Virus record (IMG/VR): IMGVR_UViG_3300031565_000215
Span: 1-32,148 of that record
Source: a virus
Direction: 5' to 3' (one strand)
Length of the DNA stretch: 32,148 nt
Both the position numbers and the translations under genes were made by a program. The notes under the pieces are model-generated. The model had not been told where the DNA came from. It worked only from the letters and a program-made list of their open reading frames with translations, and did not search any database. This document shows, piece by piece, positions 6,183-12,808 of the stretch; the stretch's first letter is position 1, and each line of letters starts with the position of its first letter.

Positions 6183-6897
6183 ATCCGTCACGCAGATTTC
6201 GAGGAGACTGACGATGCCGCGTTTTCCACGGTTTCCGCAGGCCACAACGGCTCCGAAAGCCGGCCCGAGCCCGATACAGCCGCAACCTGCCCGCCGCAGG
6301 GCTCCTGCCCGCCGCAGGGCTTCAGCAGGCGGGTCAGCAGGCGGGTCCGATCCACTGCCGGCGTGCTTCTCCGTGGAGCGATGCGAGGGATCGGACGCCT
6401 GTGAGTTCTGCAAAGCCGATTCGCCGTTGATCGAGCGGGGGTGCCGGATGGCGTGCCGAGCGAAGGCGAACGAAAAGGCAGACCTGACGCTCTGCCAGGA
6501 CTTCGGGCACTATGATCCCCACCGGTACCACTGCGTGCAGTGCTGGCGGTCGCGGCCGGGGCACAGCAAATTCGAGTGCAAGGATCTGACGGCGCGCCGG
6601 GCCGCCGAGGCGCAGGCAGTCCGCCAGGAGACGCAGGTGGACCAGGCAAAGGCGGACCTCGAGTCAGCCCAACGGCGCGCGCGGCTGGCAGCGATCCGCG
6701 AGGGACTGCCGGCGGAAATCCAGGCGGAGCTTCGAGAGGCGGCGGAGGCGGCGCTGAACGGATTCATGGCTGCCAAGCTCGCCCGGGAGAAACGGAACGG
6801 GCAACTGATGCCAACGACGCGCATGGCCATCGAGGCCGAGATTGACAAGATCACGGAGATTCGATTCGGCACTGACGAGGAAAGGCCACCTGAATGA
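6142..6897 (+). CDS. Cys-rich protein with helical C-terminal half, 251 aa
   Basis: Residues 1-70 are low complexity and contain two in-frame tandem repeats: PARRRA twice, from 18-base repeats at 6286-6321, and AGGS twice, from 12-base repeats at 6324-6347. The middle (about 75-150) has ten Cys in CxxC-like spacings, e.g. CEFCKAD, HYHCVQCWRS-type pairs and FECKDL, so it probably binds zinc. The C-terminal 100 residues are a charged helix. GTG 6142 has an excellent AGGAGGT. An alternative ATG at 6214 with GAGGAG (6201-6206) would drop 24 residues. It overlaps the next gene (ATGA). Function unknown; the position suggests replication or recombination. Confidence 0.6.
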   Translation: MFGGAVGTVHPASRSVTQISRRLTMPRFPRFPQATTAPKAGPSPIQPQPARRRAPARRRASAGGSAGGSDPLPACFSVERCEGSDACEFCKADSPLIERGCRMACRAKANEKADLTLCQDFGHYDPHRYHCVQCWRSRPGHSKFECKDLTARRAAEAQAVRQETQVDQAKADLESAQRRARLAAIREGLPAEIQAELREAAEAALNGFMAAKLAREKRNGQLMPTTRMAIEAEIDKITEIRFGTDEERPPE

Positions 6898-7472
6898 ACG
6901 AAAAATTGTGGGCGATCATCGATAGAAACTACCAGCTCCTATGGACCCGCACGGAGCTCATGCACAAACGCCTCGCCGAGCTTGAGAACGCAGCCCTCGA
7001 CAAGGCCGCGATCGAAGCCAACACGAACGAAATCACGCAGGAGCTCGCGCGGTTGCGCGAGGAGAATGCAATCCTGGCTGCAGGGGTGGAAGAGCCGCCG
7101 GCAAACCCGTACGGCTACGAGCTGATCCTCGATCTTCACGGCTGCGACAGGTCGACGTTCAATCGGCCGAGTCTGCGGGAGTTCTTCAAAAAACTGTGCA
7201 CGCAGATCGAGATGAAGCGATGCAAGCTGCACTTCTGGGATGATGCCGGCCTACCGGCCGAGCAGTGCCAAACGTCGCCCCATACGAAGGGCACGTCGGC
7301 CGTGCAGTTCATCTTGACGAGCAGCGTCGTCATTCACACGCTGGATCTGCTGGACGCGGCGTACGTGAACATATTTTCCTGCAAGCTGTTCGACCCGATC
7401 GCGGCCGAGCAACTGACCAGGGAATGGTTCGCGGCGAAGGAATGCCGCAGCCGTTTCATTCCGCGAGTATGA
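6894..7472 (+). CDS. AdoMet-decarboxylase-fold (SpeD-like) protein with N-terminal coiled coil, 192 aa
   Basis: Residues 1-63 form a charged helix or coiled coil. From residue 73 (YGYELILDLHGCD) to the end it follows the bacterial S-adenosylmethionine decarboxylase layout (PF02675): GxHxxxDxxGC, a helix, a strand, then the processing site and second repeat. Aligned to the Thermotoga enzyme by eye, pyruvoyl-forming Ser63, His68 and Cys83 correspond to Ser143, His148 and Cys163, with identical spacings of +5 and +15. However, the normal Glu-Ser cleavage pair is Thr-Ser, and the substrate-side HTWPE reads HTLDL. This suggests a different substrate or a non-processed relative. Phage SpeD homologues acting on arginine or ornithine have been reported, so polyamine synthesis is one hypothesis. 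ATG 6894 overlaps the preceding stop. Confidence 0.7.
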   Translation: MNEKLWAIIDRNYQLLWTRTELMHKRLAELENAALDKAAIEANTNEITQELARLREENAILAAGVEEPPANPYGYELILDLHGCDRSTFNRPSLREFFKKLCTQIEMKRCKLHFWDDAGLPAEQCQTSPHTKGTSAVQFILTSSVVIHTLDLLDAAYVNIFSCKLFDPIAAEQLTREWFAAKECRSRFIPRV

Positions 7473-7522
7473 CGGAGATTCGATTCAGGCAATGGGCCGA
7501 AGAGGCCGAGAAAGGACGATGA
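7469..7522 (+). CDS. Possible 17-codon coupling peptide
   Basis: ATG 7469 overlaps the stop of the SpeD-like gene, and the TGA at 7520-7522 overlaps the ATG at 7522 (TGATG). The reading frame (MTEIRFRQWAEEAEKGR) exactly bridges two genes. It may carry ribosomes across the gap, or it may be chance. Confidence 0.25.
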   Translation: MTEIRFRQWAEEAEKGR

Positions 7523-7947
7523 TGAGCAAAAAACGTGGAACGTGTCCGAAGTGCAACCGCGAGGATATGGCGATCATGGCACGCGGGATGTGTGCGACCT
7601 GCTACATGAAGCTGCTGCAAAAGGAAAAGCAGGCTTTGCAGGATAGCGGGCAGGACAGCACTGCGCCAGGAAATCCACCTGCTGGTCTGCCGGCGCCTGT
7701 TCCCATGCTGCCGGCCTCAGATGGCAAGCCGGGACCGTTGATCGAACTTGCCACCGAATTGGTGAGCATCGTCGAAAAGACCATCAAGCTCGCGGAAGAC
7801 TCAATTGCCGCAGGCAACAAGATCGCGGATTCGATTAAACCTCTTCGGCTTCGGTACATCGAACTTCGCGATCAACATAGCAAACTGACGATCAAGGCGA
7901 AGGAAGTCACGGTTACGATCTTGGATGATGATGCAAACGAGGACTGA
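7522..7947 (+). CDS. N-terminal zinc-finger protein, 141 aa
   Basis: Residues 8-28 (CPKCNREDMAIMARGMCATC) form the CxxC-x12-CxxC finger followed by Y, a pattern seen in many small phage proteins. A Pro-rich linker (about 45-70) is followed by a helical C-terminal domain ending acidic (LDDDANED). AAAGGA at 7511-7516 is five bases before ATG 7522, making it better than the ATG at 7519 or the frame's earlier ATG at 7492. Likely DNA-binding; no family assignment. Confidence 0.7.
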   Translation: MSKKRGTCPKCNREDMAIMARGMCATCYMKLLQKEKQALQDSGQDSTAPGNPPAGLPAPVPMLPASDGKPGPLIELATELVSIVEKTIKLAEDSIAAGNKIADSIKPLRLRYIELRDQHSKLTIKAKEVTVTILDDDANED

Positions 7948-8200
7948 GGCGATAAAGCCGAAGCGAAAAATCCGCAACCCGAAAACGAAGGCCGAATGGC
8001 AGGCGGCGGCCGACTGCGCAGAATTTCTGCTCGCGGCCGATTCCTGCAAGCAGTACGGCTTGGTAACCGGCGGGCCAGCCGTGAACGTCGACCGTTGCGT
8101 GGAGATCCTGGAGAAGGCGAAGGCCATGGGCATCGCGCCCGCGCCCGACGCCATCGAGCGCTACGCCAACGCGTGGCAGGAGCAACAATCCCATGGCTGA
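7925..8200 (+). CDS. Small basic helical protein, 91 aa
   Basis: Begins with three consecutive ATG codons (7925, 7928, 7931) overlapping the previous gene by 23 bases. The N-terminus is Lys/Arg-rich (KPKRKIRNPKTKAEWQAAAD) and the rest is helical, with two Cys. No family recognised. The end overlaps the ERF gene by eight bases, linking it to the recombination cluster. Confidence 0.6.
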   Translation: MMMQTRTEAIKPKRKIRNPKTKAEWQAAADCAEFLLAADSCKQYGLVTGGPAVNVDRCVEILEKAKAMGIAPAPDAIERYANAWQEQQSHG

Positions 8201-8873
8201 TGAAAAAGTTCATCCTACGCTGGCCGAGCGGCTGGTGGCCGTACTGGCGCAAACCCAGGCGGTGCCGAAGGCCGGCTACAACGAGCAGCAGCGATACCGC
8301 TATCCGACGATCGGCGGGGTGATGGAGATGGTCCGCGTGGCGTTGGCGGCGCACGGGGTGTTTCTGTGGACCGTGCCTGCCGACGTGCAGTTCACCGACA
8401 TCGCCCGCGAGGGGAAGGCGTCGATTGCGTGCGCTCGGCTGACGGTGACCTTCCGTCTCGAGGATGCGGCGACGGGCGAGACGATGGCGATCGCGTGGCC
8501 GGCCGAGGGGCAGGACGTGGGCGACAAGGCGGTCGCGAAGGCCCTGGCGGCCGCGCAGAAAACCTTCCTGGTGCGAACGTTCCTGCTGCCGTCGCTCGAT
8601 GATGAGCCGGATGCGCCGCCGCAGGCTGGGGGCGCGAGGCCACGGACAAACACCGGACCTGCACGGACGCCGGCCGCCGGGGTCGATCTGCAGACGGGGG
8701 AGGTGAAGACGATCAACGACCGGCAGTTGGCGATGCTTAGGGCGAAGCTGGCGGAGGCGAACAGGAGTGATCTCGAGGCTTGCGAGAAAGCGGGGGTCTC
8801 GGCGCTCAGGCTACTGACGAATGTGCAGCTCGACAAGTTGCTGGATTGGATAGGCCCGAGGAGAAAACCGTGA
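8193..8873 (+). CDS. ERF-family single-strand annealing protein, 226 aa
   Basis: Residues 30-140 show the ERF (PF04404) pattern: YRYPTIGGVMEMVRVALAAH with G then VFLWT, a strand pair, GETMAIAWPAEGQDVGDKAV, and the AAAQKTFLVRTFLLPSLDDE motif that corresponds to the family's SAxTYxRRYxLxxLLGIxxDDD. A Pro/Gly linker (about 140-170) leads to a small helical C-terminal domain ending LDWIGPRRKP. ERF proteins anneal homologous single strands in phage recombination and genome circularisation. ATG 8193 has AGGAG at 8178-8182. The stop overlaps the GTG of the ASCH gene. Confidence 0.85.
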   Translation: MADEKVHPTLAERLVAVLAQTQAVPKAGYNEQQRYRYPTIGGVMEMVRVALAAHGVFLWTVPADVQFTDIAREGKASIACARLTVTFRLEDAATGETMAIAWPAEGQDVGDKAVAKALAAAQKTFLVRTFLLPSLDDEPDAPPQAGGARPRTNTGPARTPAAGVDLQTGEVKTINDRQLAMLRAKLAEANRSDLEACEKAGVSALRLLTNVQLDKLLDWIGPRRKP

Positions 8874-9256
8874 TCGACAAAATGCGGAGAATCGTGAGAG
8901 CGGTGAGTGTGCAGCAGCCATGGGCGAACATGATCGCGGCGGGGAAGAAGACGATCGAGACGCGGACCTGGTGTACCAGGTACCGCGGGGAGCTGCTGAT
9001 CGTGAGCTGCCGGCTGCCGCCAATCCGGCCGGCGGGGTTTGCAGTGGCGCTGTGCAAGCTCGCCGATTGCCGGCGGATGTGCCCGTACGACGAGGCGGCC
9101 GCGTGCGTGGCGTGGAGCAGCTGGCTGTACGCGTGGGTGCTCGAGGACGTGCGCGCGATCGAGCCGTTCGAGGTGAAGGGCCGGCTGGGGTTTTTCAAGG
9201 TCGAGGTGACTGAGGAACAGTTAGCGGCGAAGCCGAAAAAGGAGTTCTGGAGATGA
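8870..9256 (+). CDS. ASCH-domain protein, 128 aa
   Basis: The VSVQQPWANMIAAGKKTIET start followed by RTW and YRGELLIVS is a textbook ASCH (PF04266) N-terminus. A middle strand (FAVALCKLADCR) and the ending WVLEDVRAIEPFEVKGRLGF match the rest of the domain. ASCH proteins bind RNA or modified nucleosides, and some act as N4-acetylcytidine amidohydrolases; the exact role here is unknown. GTG 8870 overlaps the ERF stop (GTGA) and has GAGGAG at 8859-8864. An ATG at 8882 is less well placed. Confidence 0.85.
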   Translation: MIDKMRRIVRAVSVQQPWANMIAAGKKTIETRTWCTRYRGELLIVSCRLPPIRPAGFAVALCKLADCRRMCPYDEAAACVAWSSWLYAWVLEDVRAIEPFEVKGRLGFFKVEVTEEQLAAKPKKEFWR

Positions 9257-9453
9257 CGCTGACACAAATCTACGTGACGATGGCGGCTGAGGCGCTGGAG
9301 CATTCACGGGTGTTCCTGGCAGCCGCAATGAGCTTCGGCGAGGTCAATGAATTCGGGATTCAGCGCGTGCTCGAACTGCAGGAACGGATTCAGATTCTGC
9401 AGGAGGAGTTTCGTGGCGTGTTCCCGTTTCTGCCCGAGAAGGATCTGCAATGA
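9253..9453 (+). CDS. Small helical protein, 66 aa
   Basis: Short amphipathic helical protein (IQRVLELQERIQILQEEFRG near the C-terminus). ATG 9253 overlaps the ASCH stop and follows GGAGTTCTGG. Its own stop overlaps the next ATG. No recognisable family; tight overlaps on both sides support expression. Confidence 0.6.
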   Translation: MTLTQIYVTMAAEALEHSRVFLAAAMSFGEVNEFGIQRVLELQERIQILQEEFRGVFPFLPEKDLQ

Positions 9454-9698
9454 GCCAGCCATTCGCTAATAGGAAGAACGCGCCGTCGATCAACGAGGCT
9501 CGCCGCGTGGCGAAGACGTACGATCTCGATGGCGTGATCATCGTGTTCGTGCGGGGCGATCAGTTCGGCACGGCGAGCTACGGCCGCACGAAGGCGGAGT
9601 GTGCGCGGCTGGCACGGGCCAGTGACGCGATTGTGAAACTCGTTGAGAAGGGCAACCTGGTGATCGCGGATGACGAGGACCAGGGGGATCTGTTTTGA
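9450..9698 (+). CDS. Small alpha/beta protein, 82 aa
   Basis: A predicted beta-beta-alpha core (DLDGVIIVFVRGDQFGTASY then GRTKAECARLARASDAIVKL) with an acidic tail DDEDQGDLF. Proteins of this kind, with a DGVIIV strand and a SYG-T-x-x-x-C helix, recur among phage early genes without known function. ATG 9450 overlaps the previous stop, and the stop overlaps the TTG of the ParB-like gene. Confidence 0.6.
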   Translation: MSQPFANRKNAPSINEARRVAKTYDLDGVIIVFVRGDQFGTASYGRTKAECARLARASDAIVKLVEKGNLVIADDEDQGDLF

Positions 9699-11587
9699 TC
9701 AGCAATCCTCGTATCGGGCAGCAGGTGCAGGTCTGGTACGCGAAACGGACGCGGGCAATGATGCCGCTGCACGGTCGGATGGGGATCGTGGTATCAGTGG
9801 GTATCGGGCGCCCGCGAAATCACTTGGTGCTCGTTGACAACGAGCAGGTCATTGTGCCGGGCGGAAACATCCGGCCGGTGGGCACGGAAACTGAAAGGAC
9901 ACGGATCATGGGCAAGAGGACGAACAAGCAGGGCAGCGTGGCGGCCGATCCATTGACTGGCGTGAAGCAGATAGTGACGCGCGCGCTGGCGGCCCAGGCG
10001 GAGATCGATGCACTGGGGGCCGGTAAACCGGCAATCGCCGAGCAGGTGCGGCTGGAGATGATTCCGCCGCGGGCGATTCAGTTCTCGGCTGACAACACGC
10101 GCGAGGATCCGGAGAAACATCCGGACTGGGCGGAGTTCGCACAGAACGTGAAACTGAACGGAGTGCGCGTGCCGGTGCACGTGCGGCCACAAGCAGGGGG
10201 CAGATGCCCGTTCATCTTGGTGGCGGGCGAGCGACGGATGCGGGCGGCCCACGCAGCAGGCCTGGCCACGGTGCCGGCGGTGGTCCACGAGACGATGACG
10301 GCGGATGACGCGATCGAGCTGACGATCCTGGAAAACTACGGGCGGGAGGATCTGTCGCCCATCGAGCAATCGCGGGGGGTGACGAAGCTGCTGGAACGCC
10401 GGGGCGGCGACATGCGGGCCGTCGCCGCGCTGTTCGGGAAATCGGAGCGGTGGGTTCACCTGCGGGCGCAGCTTCAGAACCTGACGGCGGCTTGGGAGGA
10501 GGCGATACCGGACTATTTCGCGAAGTGGACGATCAGCCACCTGGAGCTGATCGCGCGGCTGCCGGCAGACACGCAGGATGGTGTGCTGATCGAGCTCCGC
10601 GGGGCGTGGGAGCACGATCAATGGAGTACGGAGGAGCTGGAGAACTGGCTGGCCAACAAGCTGATAATGTTGTCGCGGGCGCCGTGGAATCTGGCGGCGG
10701 TAGACGTTGGGGAGCCGGGGGTGCCCTCGTGCCGGTGCTGTGAGCATCGGTCAGGGTTCAAACCGCTGCTGTTTCATCCGGAGGGGGTGACGGAGGCGGA
10801 GATCGAGAAAAATGATCAATGCCTGGATCCGAAATGCTGGAAGGCGAAGATGACAGGCTACCTAGTGCGGCGGTTCGCGGAGGTGAAGGCGGAGCATCCG
10901 GAGGTGGTGACGGTGCGGCAGGAATACCACGAGCCGCCGAAGGAGCTGCGGAAACAGCTCGGCAAGCCCTTGGCGCCGTACACCTACACGAAGGTCAAGA
11001 AGGACACCCCGAAGGCAGTGCTGGCGTTGGTGGTGGATGGGAATGACCGCGGAAAGACGATCTGGATCGACGGCAAGGAGCTGGAGCAGGAGAAAGGCAA
11101 AGGGCGGGGGCCGTCGCCGCAACAACAGAAGGCGGAGCGGGAGGGGCGGCGGATGATGATCGTCGGGAAAATCATGGCGAAGCAGATTCCGAAAGTCAAG
11201 GTGGGCGATCGTGGAATTGAACTGATGCTGCAGGTCTGGCTCGCGTTAAGGGACTATGGCAATCTGGCATCGGGCCTCGCGAGGTTCGGCAAGCTCAAGG
11301 GCAAGGCACTGCTCAGCGCGGCCTGGCAGCAAATCTGCAAGGATATGGAGGACCGGATGGAATACTGCCGCGATCCGAAGTCCATCGAGGCGGTGGGAAA
11401 ACTGTTCGCCCTCGATCTGAGGGAGCTGCGTGAGCAAGCGCTGCGGGAAGTGCCGGAGCCGGAGAAGGGGAAGCCGGGACGCAAGGGCAAGGGCAAGGCA
11501 GAGGCCGCGGCGGTCCCTCAGGATGAGCCGTCGGACGGCGAGGATGATTCGATGGGCGAGGGCGGAGAGGATGGGATCGATGAATAA
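9695..11587 (+). CDS. ParB-like nuclease/partition-fold protein with fused N-terminal module, 630 aa
   Basis: From residue ~118 to 290 this is a ParB-type protein: VAGERRMRAAHAAGLATVPA matches the GERR Box II of ParB/sulfiredoxin folds, followed by a LTILENYGREDLSPIEQSRG helix and an HTH (AVAALFGKSERWVHLRAQLQ). Cys motifs CRCCEH and CLDPKCWKAK (about residues 346-390) match the CxxC/CxDPxC tail of many phage ParB-like proteins. The C-terminus is low-complexity Lys/Glu. Residues 1-71 are a separate module (RGRPRNHLVLVD-like, GGNIRPVG) of a kind I know as a stand-alone short phage protein. TTG 9695 overlaps the preceding stop with GGGGGA upstream. An internal ATG 9908 with AAAGGA is a credible second start. 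Phage ParB-like proteins can be DNA-binding regulators or nucleases; no ParA partner is seen. Confidence 0.75.
   Translation: MISNPRIGQQVQVWYAKRTRAMMPLHGRMGIVVSVGIGRPRNHLVLVDNEQVIVPGGNIRPVGTETERTRIMGKRTNKQGSVAADPLTGVKQIVTRALAAQAEIDALGAGKPAIAEQVRLEMIPPRAIQFSADNTREDPEKHPDWAEFAQNVKLNGVRVPVHVRPQAGGRCPFILVAGERRMRAAHAAGLATVPAVVHETMTADDAIELTILENYGREDLSPIEQSRGVTKLLERRGGDMRAVAALFGKSERWVHLRAQLQNLTAAWEEAIPDYFAKWTISHLELIARLPADTQDGVLIELRGAWEHDQWSTEELENWLANKLIMLSRAPWNLAAVDVGEPGVPSCRCCEHRSGFKPLLFHPEGVTEAEIEKNDQCLDPKCWKAKMTGYLVRRFAEVKAEHPEVVTVRQEYHEPPKELRKQLGKPLAPYTYTKVKKDTPKAVLALVVDGNDRGKTIWIDGKELEQEKGKGRGPSPQQQKAEREGRRMMIVGKIMAKQIPKVKVGDRGIELMLQVWLALRDYGNLASGLARFGKLKGKALLSAAWQQICKDMEDRMEYCRDPKSIEAVGKLFALDLRELREQALREVPEPEKGKPGRKGKGKAEAAAVPQDEPSDGEDDSMGEGGEDGIDE
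9908..11587 (+). CDS. Alternative shorter ParB-like product from an internal start, 559 aa
   Basis: ATG 9908 lies in frame within the long gene and has the standard AAAGGA site (GAAAGGACACGGATC), stronger than that of the TTG at 9695. It would give the ParB domain without the N-terminal module. Either both forms are made, or only one of the two starts is real. Confidence 0.45.
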   Translation: MGKRTNKQGSVAADPLTGVKQIVTRALAAQAEIDALGAGKPAIAEQVRLEMIPPRAIQFSADNTREDPEKHPDWAEFAQNVKLNGVRVPVHVRPQAGGRCPFILVAGERRMRAAHAAGLATVPAVVHETMTADDAIELTILENYGREDLSPIEQSRGVTKLLERRGGDMRAVAALFGKSERWVHLRAQLQNLTAAWEEAIPDYFAKWTISHLELIARLPADTQDGVLIELRGAWEHDQWSTEELENWLANKLIMLSRAPWNLAAVDVGEPGVPSCRCCEHRSGFKPLLFHPEGVTEAEIEKNDQCLDPKCWKAKMTGYLVRRFAEVKAEHPEVVTVRQEYHEPPKELRKQLGKPLAPYTYTKVKKDTPKAVLALVVDGNDRGKTIWIDGKELEQEKGKGRGPSPQQQKAEREGRRMMIVGKIMAKQIPKVKVGDRGIELMLQVWLALRDYGNLASGLARFGKLKGKALLSAAWQQICKDMEDRMEYCRDPKSIEAVGKLFALDLRELREQALREVPEPEKGKPGRKGKGKAEAAAVPQDEPSDGEDDSMGEGGEDGIDE

Positions 11588-12539
11588 AACGAACATCGGC
11601 TGGTGTGCCGTGCCGGGCTACGTGCCGTGCACTGAGCAGCTCGTGGCCGGGTGCACTCCAGTGAGCCCGGCCTGCGATCATTGCTACGCGGCGGCCGGCG
11701 CGTGGCGGATGGCCAACAATCCCAACGAGGCGATCGCAAGCCGCTACCGCGGGCTGGTGACGCGGCAGGGCTGGACGGGGGAAGTGCGGCTGCTGGAGGA
11801 CGTGCTGCTCGAGTACGAGGACCAGGCACGGCACGTCGCGGCTGACCACATCCTCGGCCGCAAGGCCAGGCGCAAACCCCGGTGCATCTTCTGGTGCAGC
11901 ATGGGCGATCTGTTCCACGAGGCCGTGCCGGCGGCGTTCATCAGGCGGGCGTACCGCGTGTTTGCCCTGCTCGCCGATGACATTCATATCGTGTGCACCA
12001 AGCGGCCAGACCGGATCGTGCCCGCACTGTATGGCGAGGGCGATGAAACGCTTCCGGCACAGGAGGGGCAAGCGCTGCCGAACGTCTGGCATCTGACAAC
12101 CGTTGAGAACCAGGAGCAGGCGGAGCGGCGTGTGCCTGAGCTGCTCGCCCTACGTGAGCACGGCCCGTGGCCTGTGCTGGGGGTAAGTTGCGAGCCGTTG
12201 CTGGGGCGGGTAGATCTAAGCGCCATCAGGGCCATGCGGCGATGCCCTCAGAATGCAGCCGCAGGTCATGGTATTCGCACATTGTGCCCATGCAGATCAG
12301 TGGATATGGGCACCTGCAAAGACTCACGACCAGAATGCGGATTGGATTGGGTGATCCTGGGGGGCGAGACGGGCAGCCAAGCTCGGGAGATGGATCCAAC
12401 GTGGCTACTACACATGCTCAGGGACTGCAGGCGTGCGGGCGTGCCGTGCTACCTGAAGCAACTCGGTGACGCTTGGCGGCTGCAGGATCGCAACGCGGTG
12501 CGGCCTGACGAGCACCGCGCCTGGCCAGTGATATGTTGA
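11580..12539 (+). CDS. DUF5131 (phage Gp37/Gp68) family protein, 319 aa
   Basis: The N-terminal cluster GCTPVSPACDHCYAAA (Cys25, Cys32, Cys35) is the family's GCxxxSPxCxxCYA signature and looks like a radical-SAM-type iron-sulfur site. Later blocks KPRCIFWCSMGDLFHEAVP, WHLTTVENQEQAERRVP, VSCEPLLGRVDL and DWVILGGETG are also typical of PF07505. A Cys-rich insert (CPQNAAAG...CPCRSVDMGTCKDSRPEC) between the CEPLL and ILGGETG blocks may bind a second metal. ATG 11580 has GGAGAGG at 11563-11570; ATG 11571 is too close to it. The biochemical role of the family is unknown. The gene ends just before a terminator. Confidence 0.85.
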   Translation: MNKTNIGWCAVPGYVPCTEQLVAGCTPVSPACDHCYAAAGAWRMANNPNEAIASRYRGLVTRQGWTGEVRLLEDVLLEYEDQARHVAADHILGRKARRKPRCIFWCSMGDLFHEAVPAAFIRRAYRVFALLADDIHIVCTKRPDRIVPALYGEGDETLPAQEGQALPNVWHLTTVENQEQAERRVPELLALREHGPWPVLGVSCEPLLGRVDLSAIRAMRRCPQNAAAGHGIRTLCPCRSVDMGTCKDSRPECGLDWVILGGETGSQAREMDPTWLLHMLRDCRRAGVPCYLKQLGDAWRLQDRNAVRPDEHRAWPVIC

Positions 12540-12550
12540 TGCCAACGCCC

Positions 12551-12632
12551 GCCACGCCGCTCGCCAGCACGCAACTGGGACAGCGTGGCAGGCAGCCTGG
12601 GGCCGCCCGCTCCCCTATGCTGCGGGCTTTTT
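12551..12632 (+). terminator. Rho-independent terminator with upstream inverted repeat
   Basis: GCCCGC (12605-12610), an 11-base loop, GCGGGC (12622-12627) and TTTTT (12628-12632) form a classic intrinsic terminator downstream of the DUF5131 gene. A weaker pairing GCCACGC/GCGTGGC (12551-12557, 12583-12589) precedes it. This marks the end of the early operon. Confidence 0.75.
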
Positions 12633-12808
12633 GGGTCCTTCCGAGGGCGGCGGGCGGCGCGGTTTGAAGTATGTTGGGGGGCGGGCGATTTCAGGTTTGA
12701 AAATCTGGTTTCCGCTTCCGCTCTAGGAACGGAATCAGGCTTGGCACCCAAAACGCCAGGTACCGTACCTGACGGCACGCCAGACGGCTTTTCGCAGCAG
12801 GAGAATGT
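12633..12808. repeat. Non-coding stretch with a palindromic repeat
   Basis: No gene is supported in 12540-12808. Besides the terminator it holds a 15-base palindrome CAGGTAC-C-GTACCTG (12757-12771) inside a CAGGCTTGGCACCCAAAACG-type context reminiscent of dispersed palindromic repeats. AGGAG at 12799-12803 serves the next gene. I looked for a sigma70-type promoter here and found none that convinces me, although one would be expected after the terminator. Confidence 0.45.

Noticed and set aside
7492-7521. N-terminal extension of the zinc-finger gene to ATG 7492
   Set aside because: AAAGGA at 7511-7516 lies inside the extension and fits ATG 7522.
11430-11579. 50-codon N-terminal extension of the DUF5131 gene
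   Set aside because: It is Arg-rich shadow coding of the ParB-like C-terminus; the ATG at 11580 has GGAGAGG at proper spacing.
12633-12808. A sigma70 promoter after the early terminator
   Set aside because: TTGAAG- and TTGAAA-like boxes exist near 12663 and 12697, but none has a reasonable -10 at 16-18 bases.
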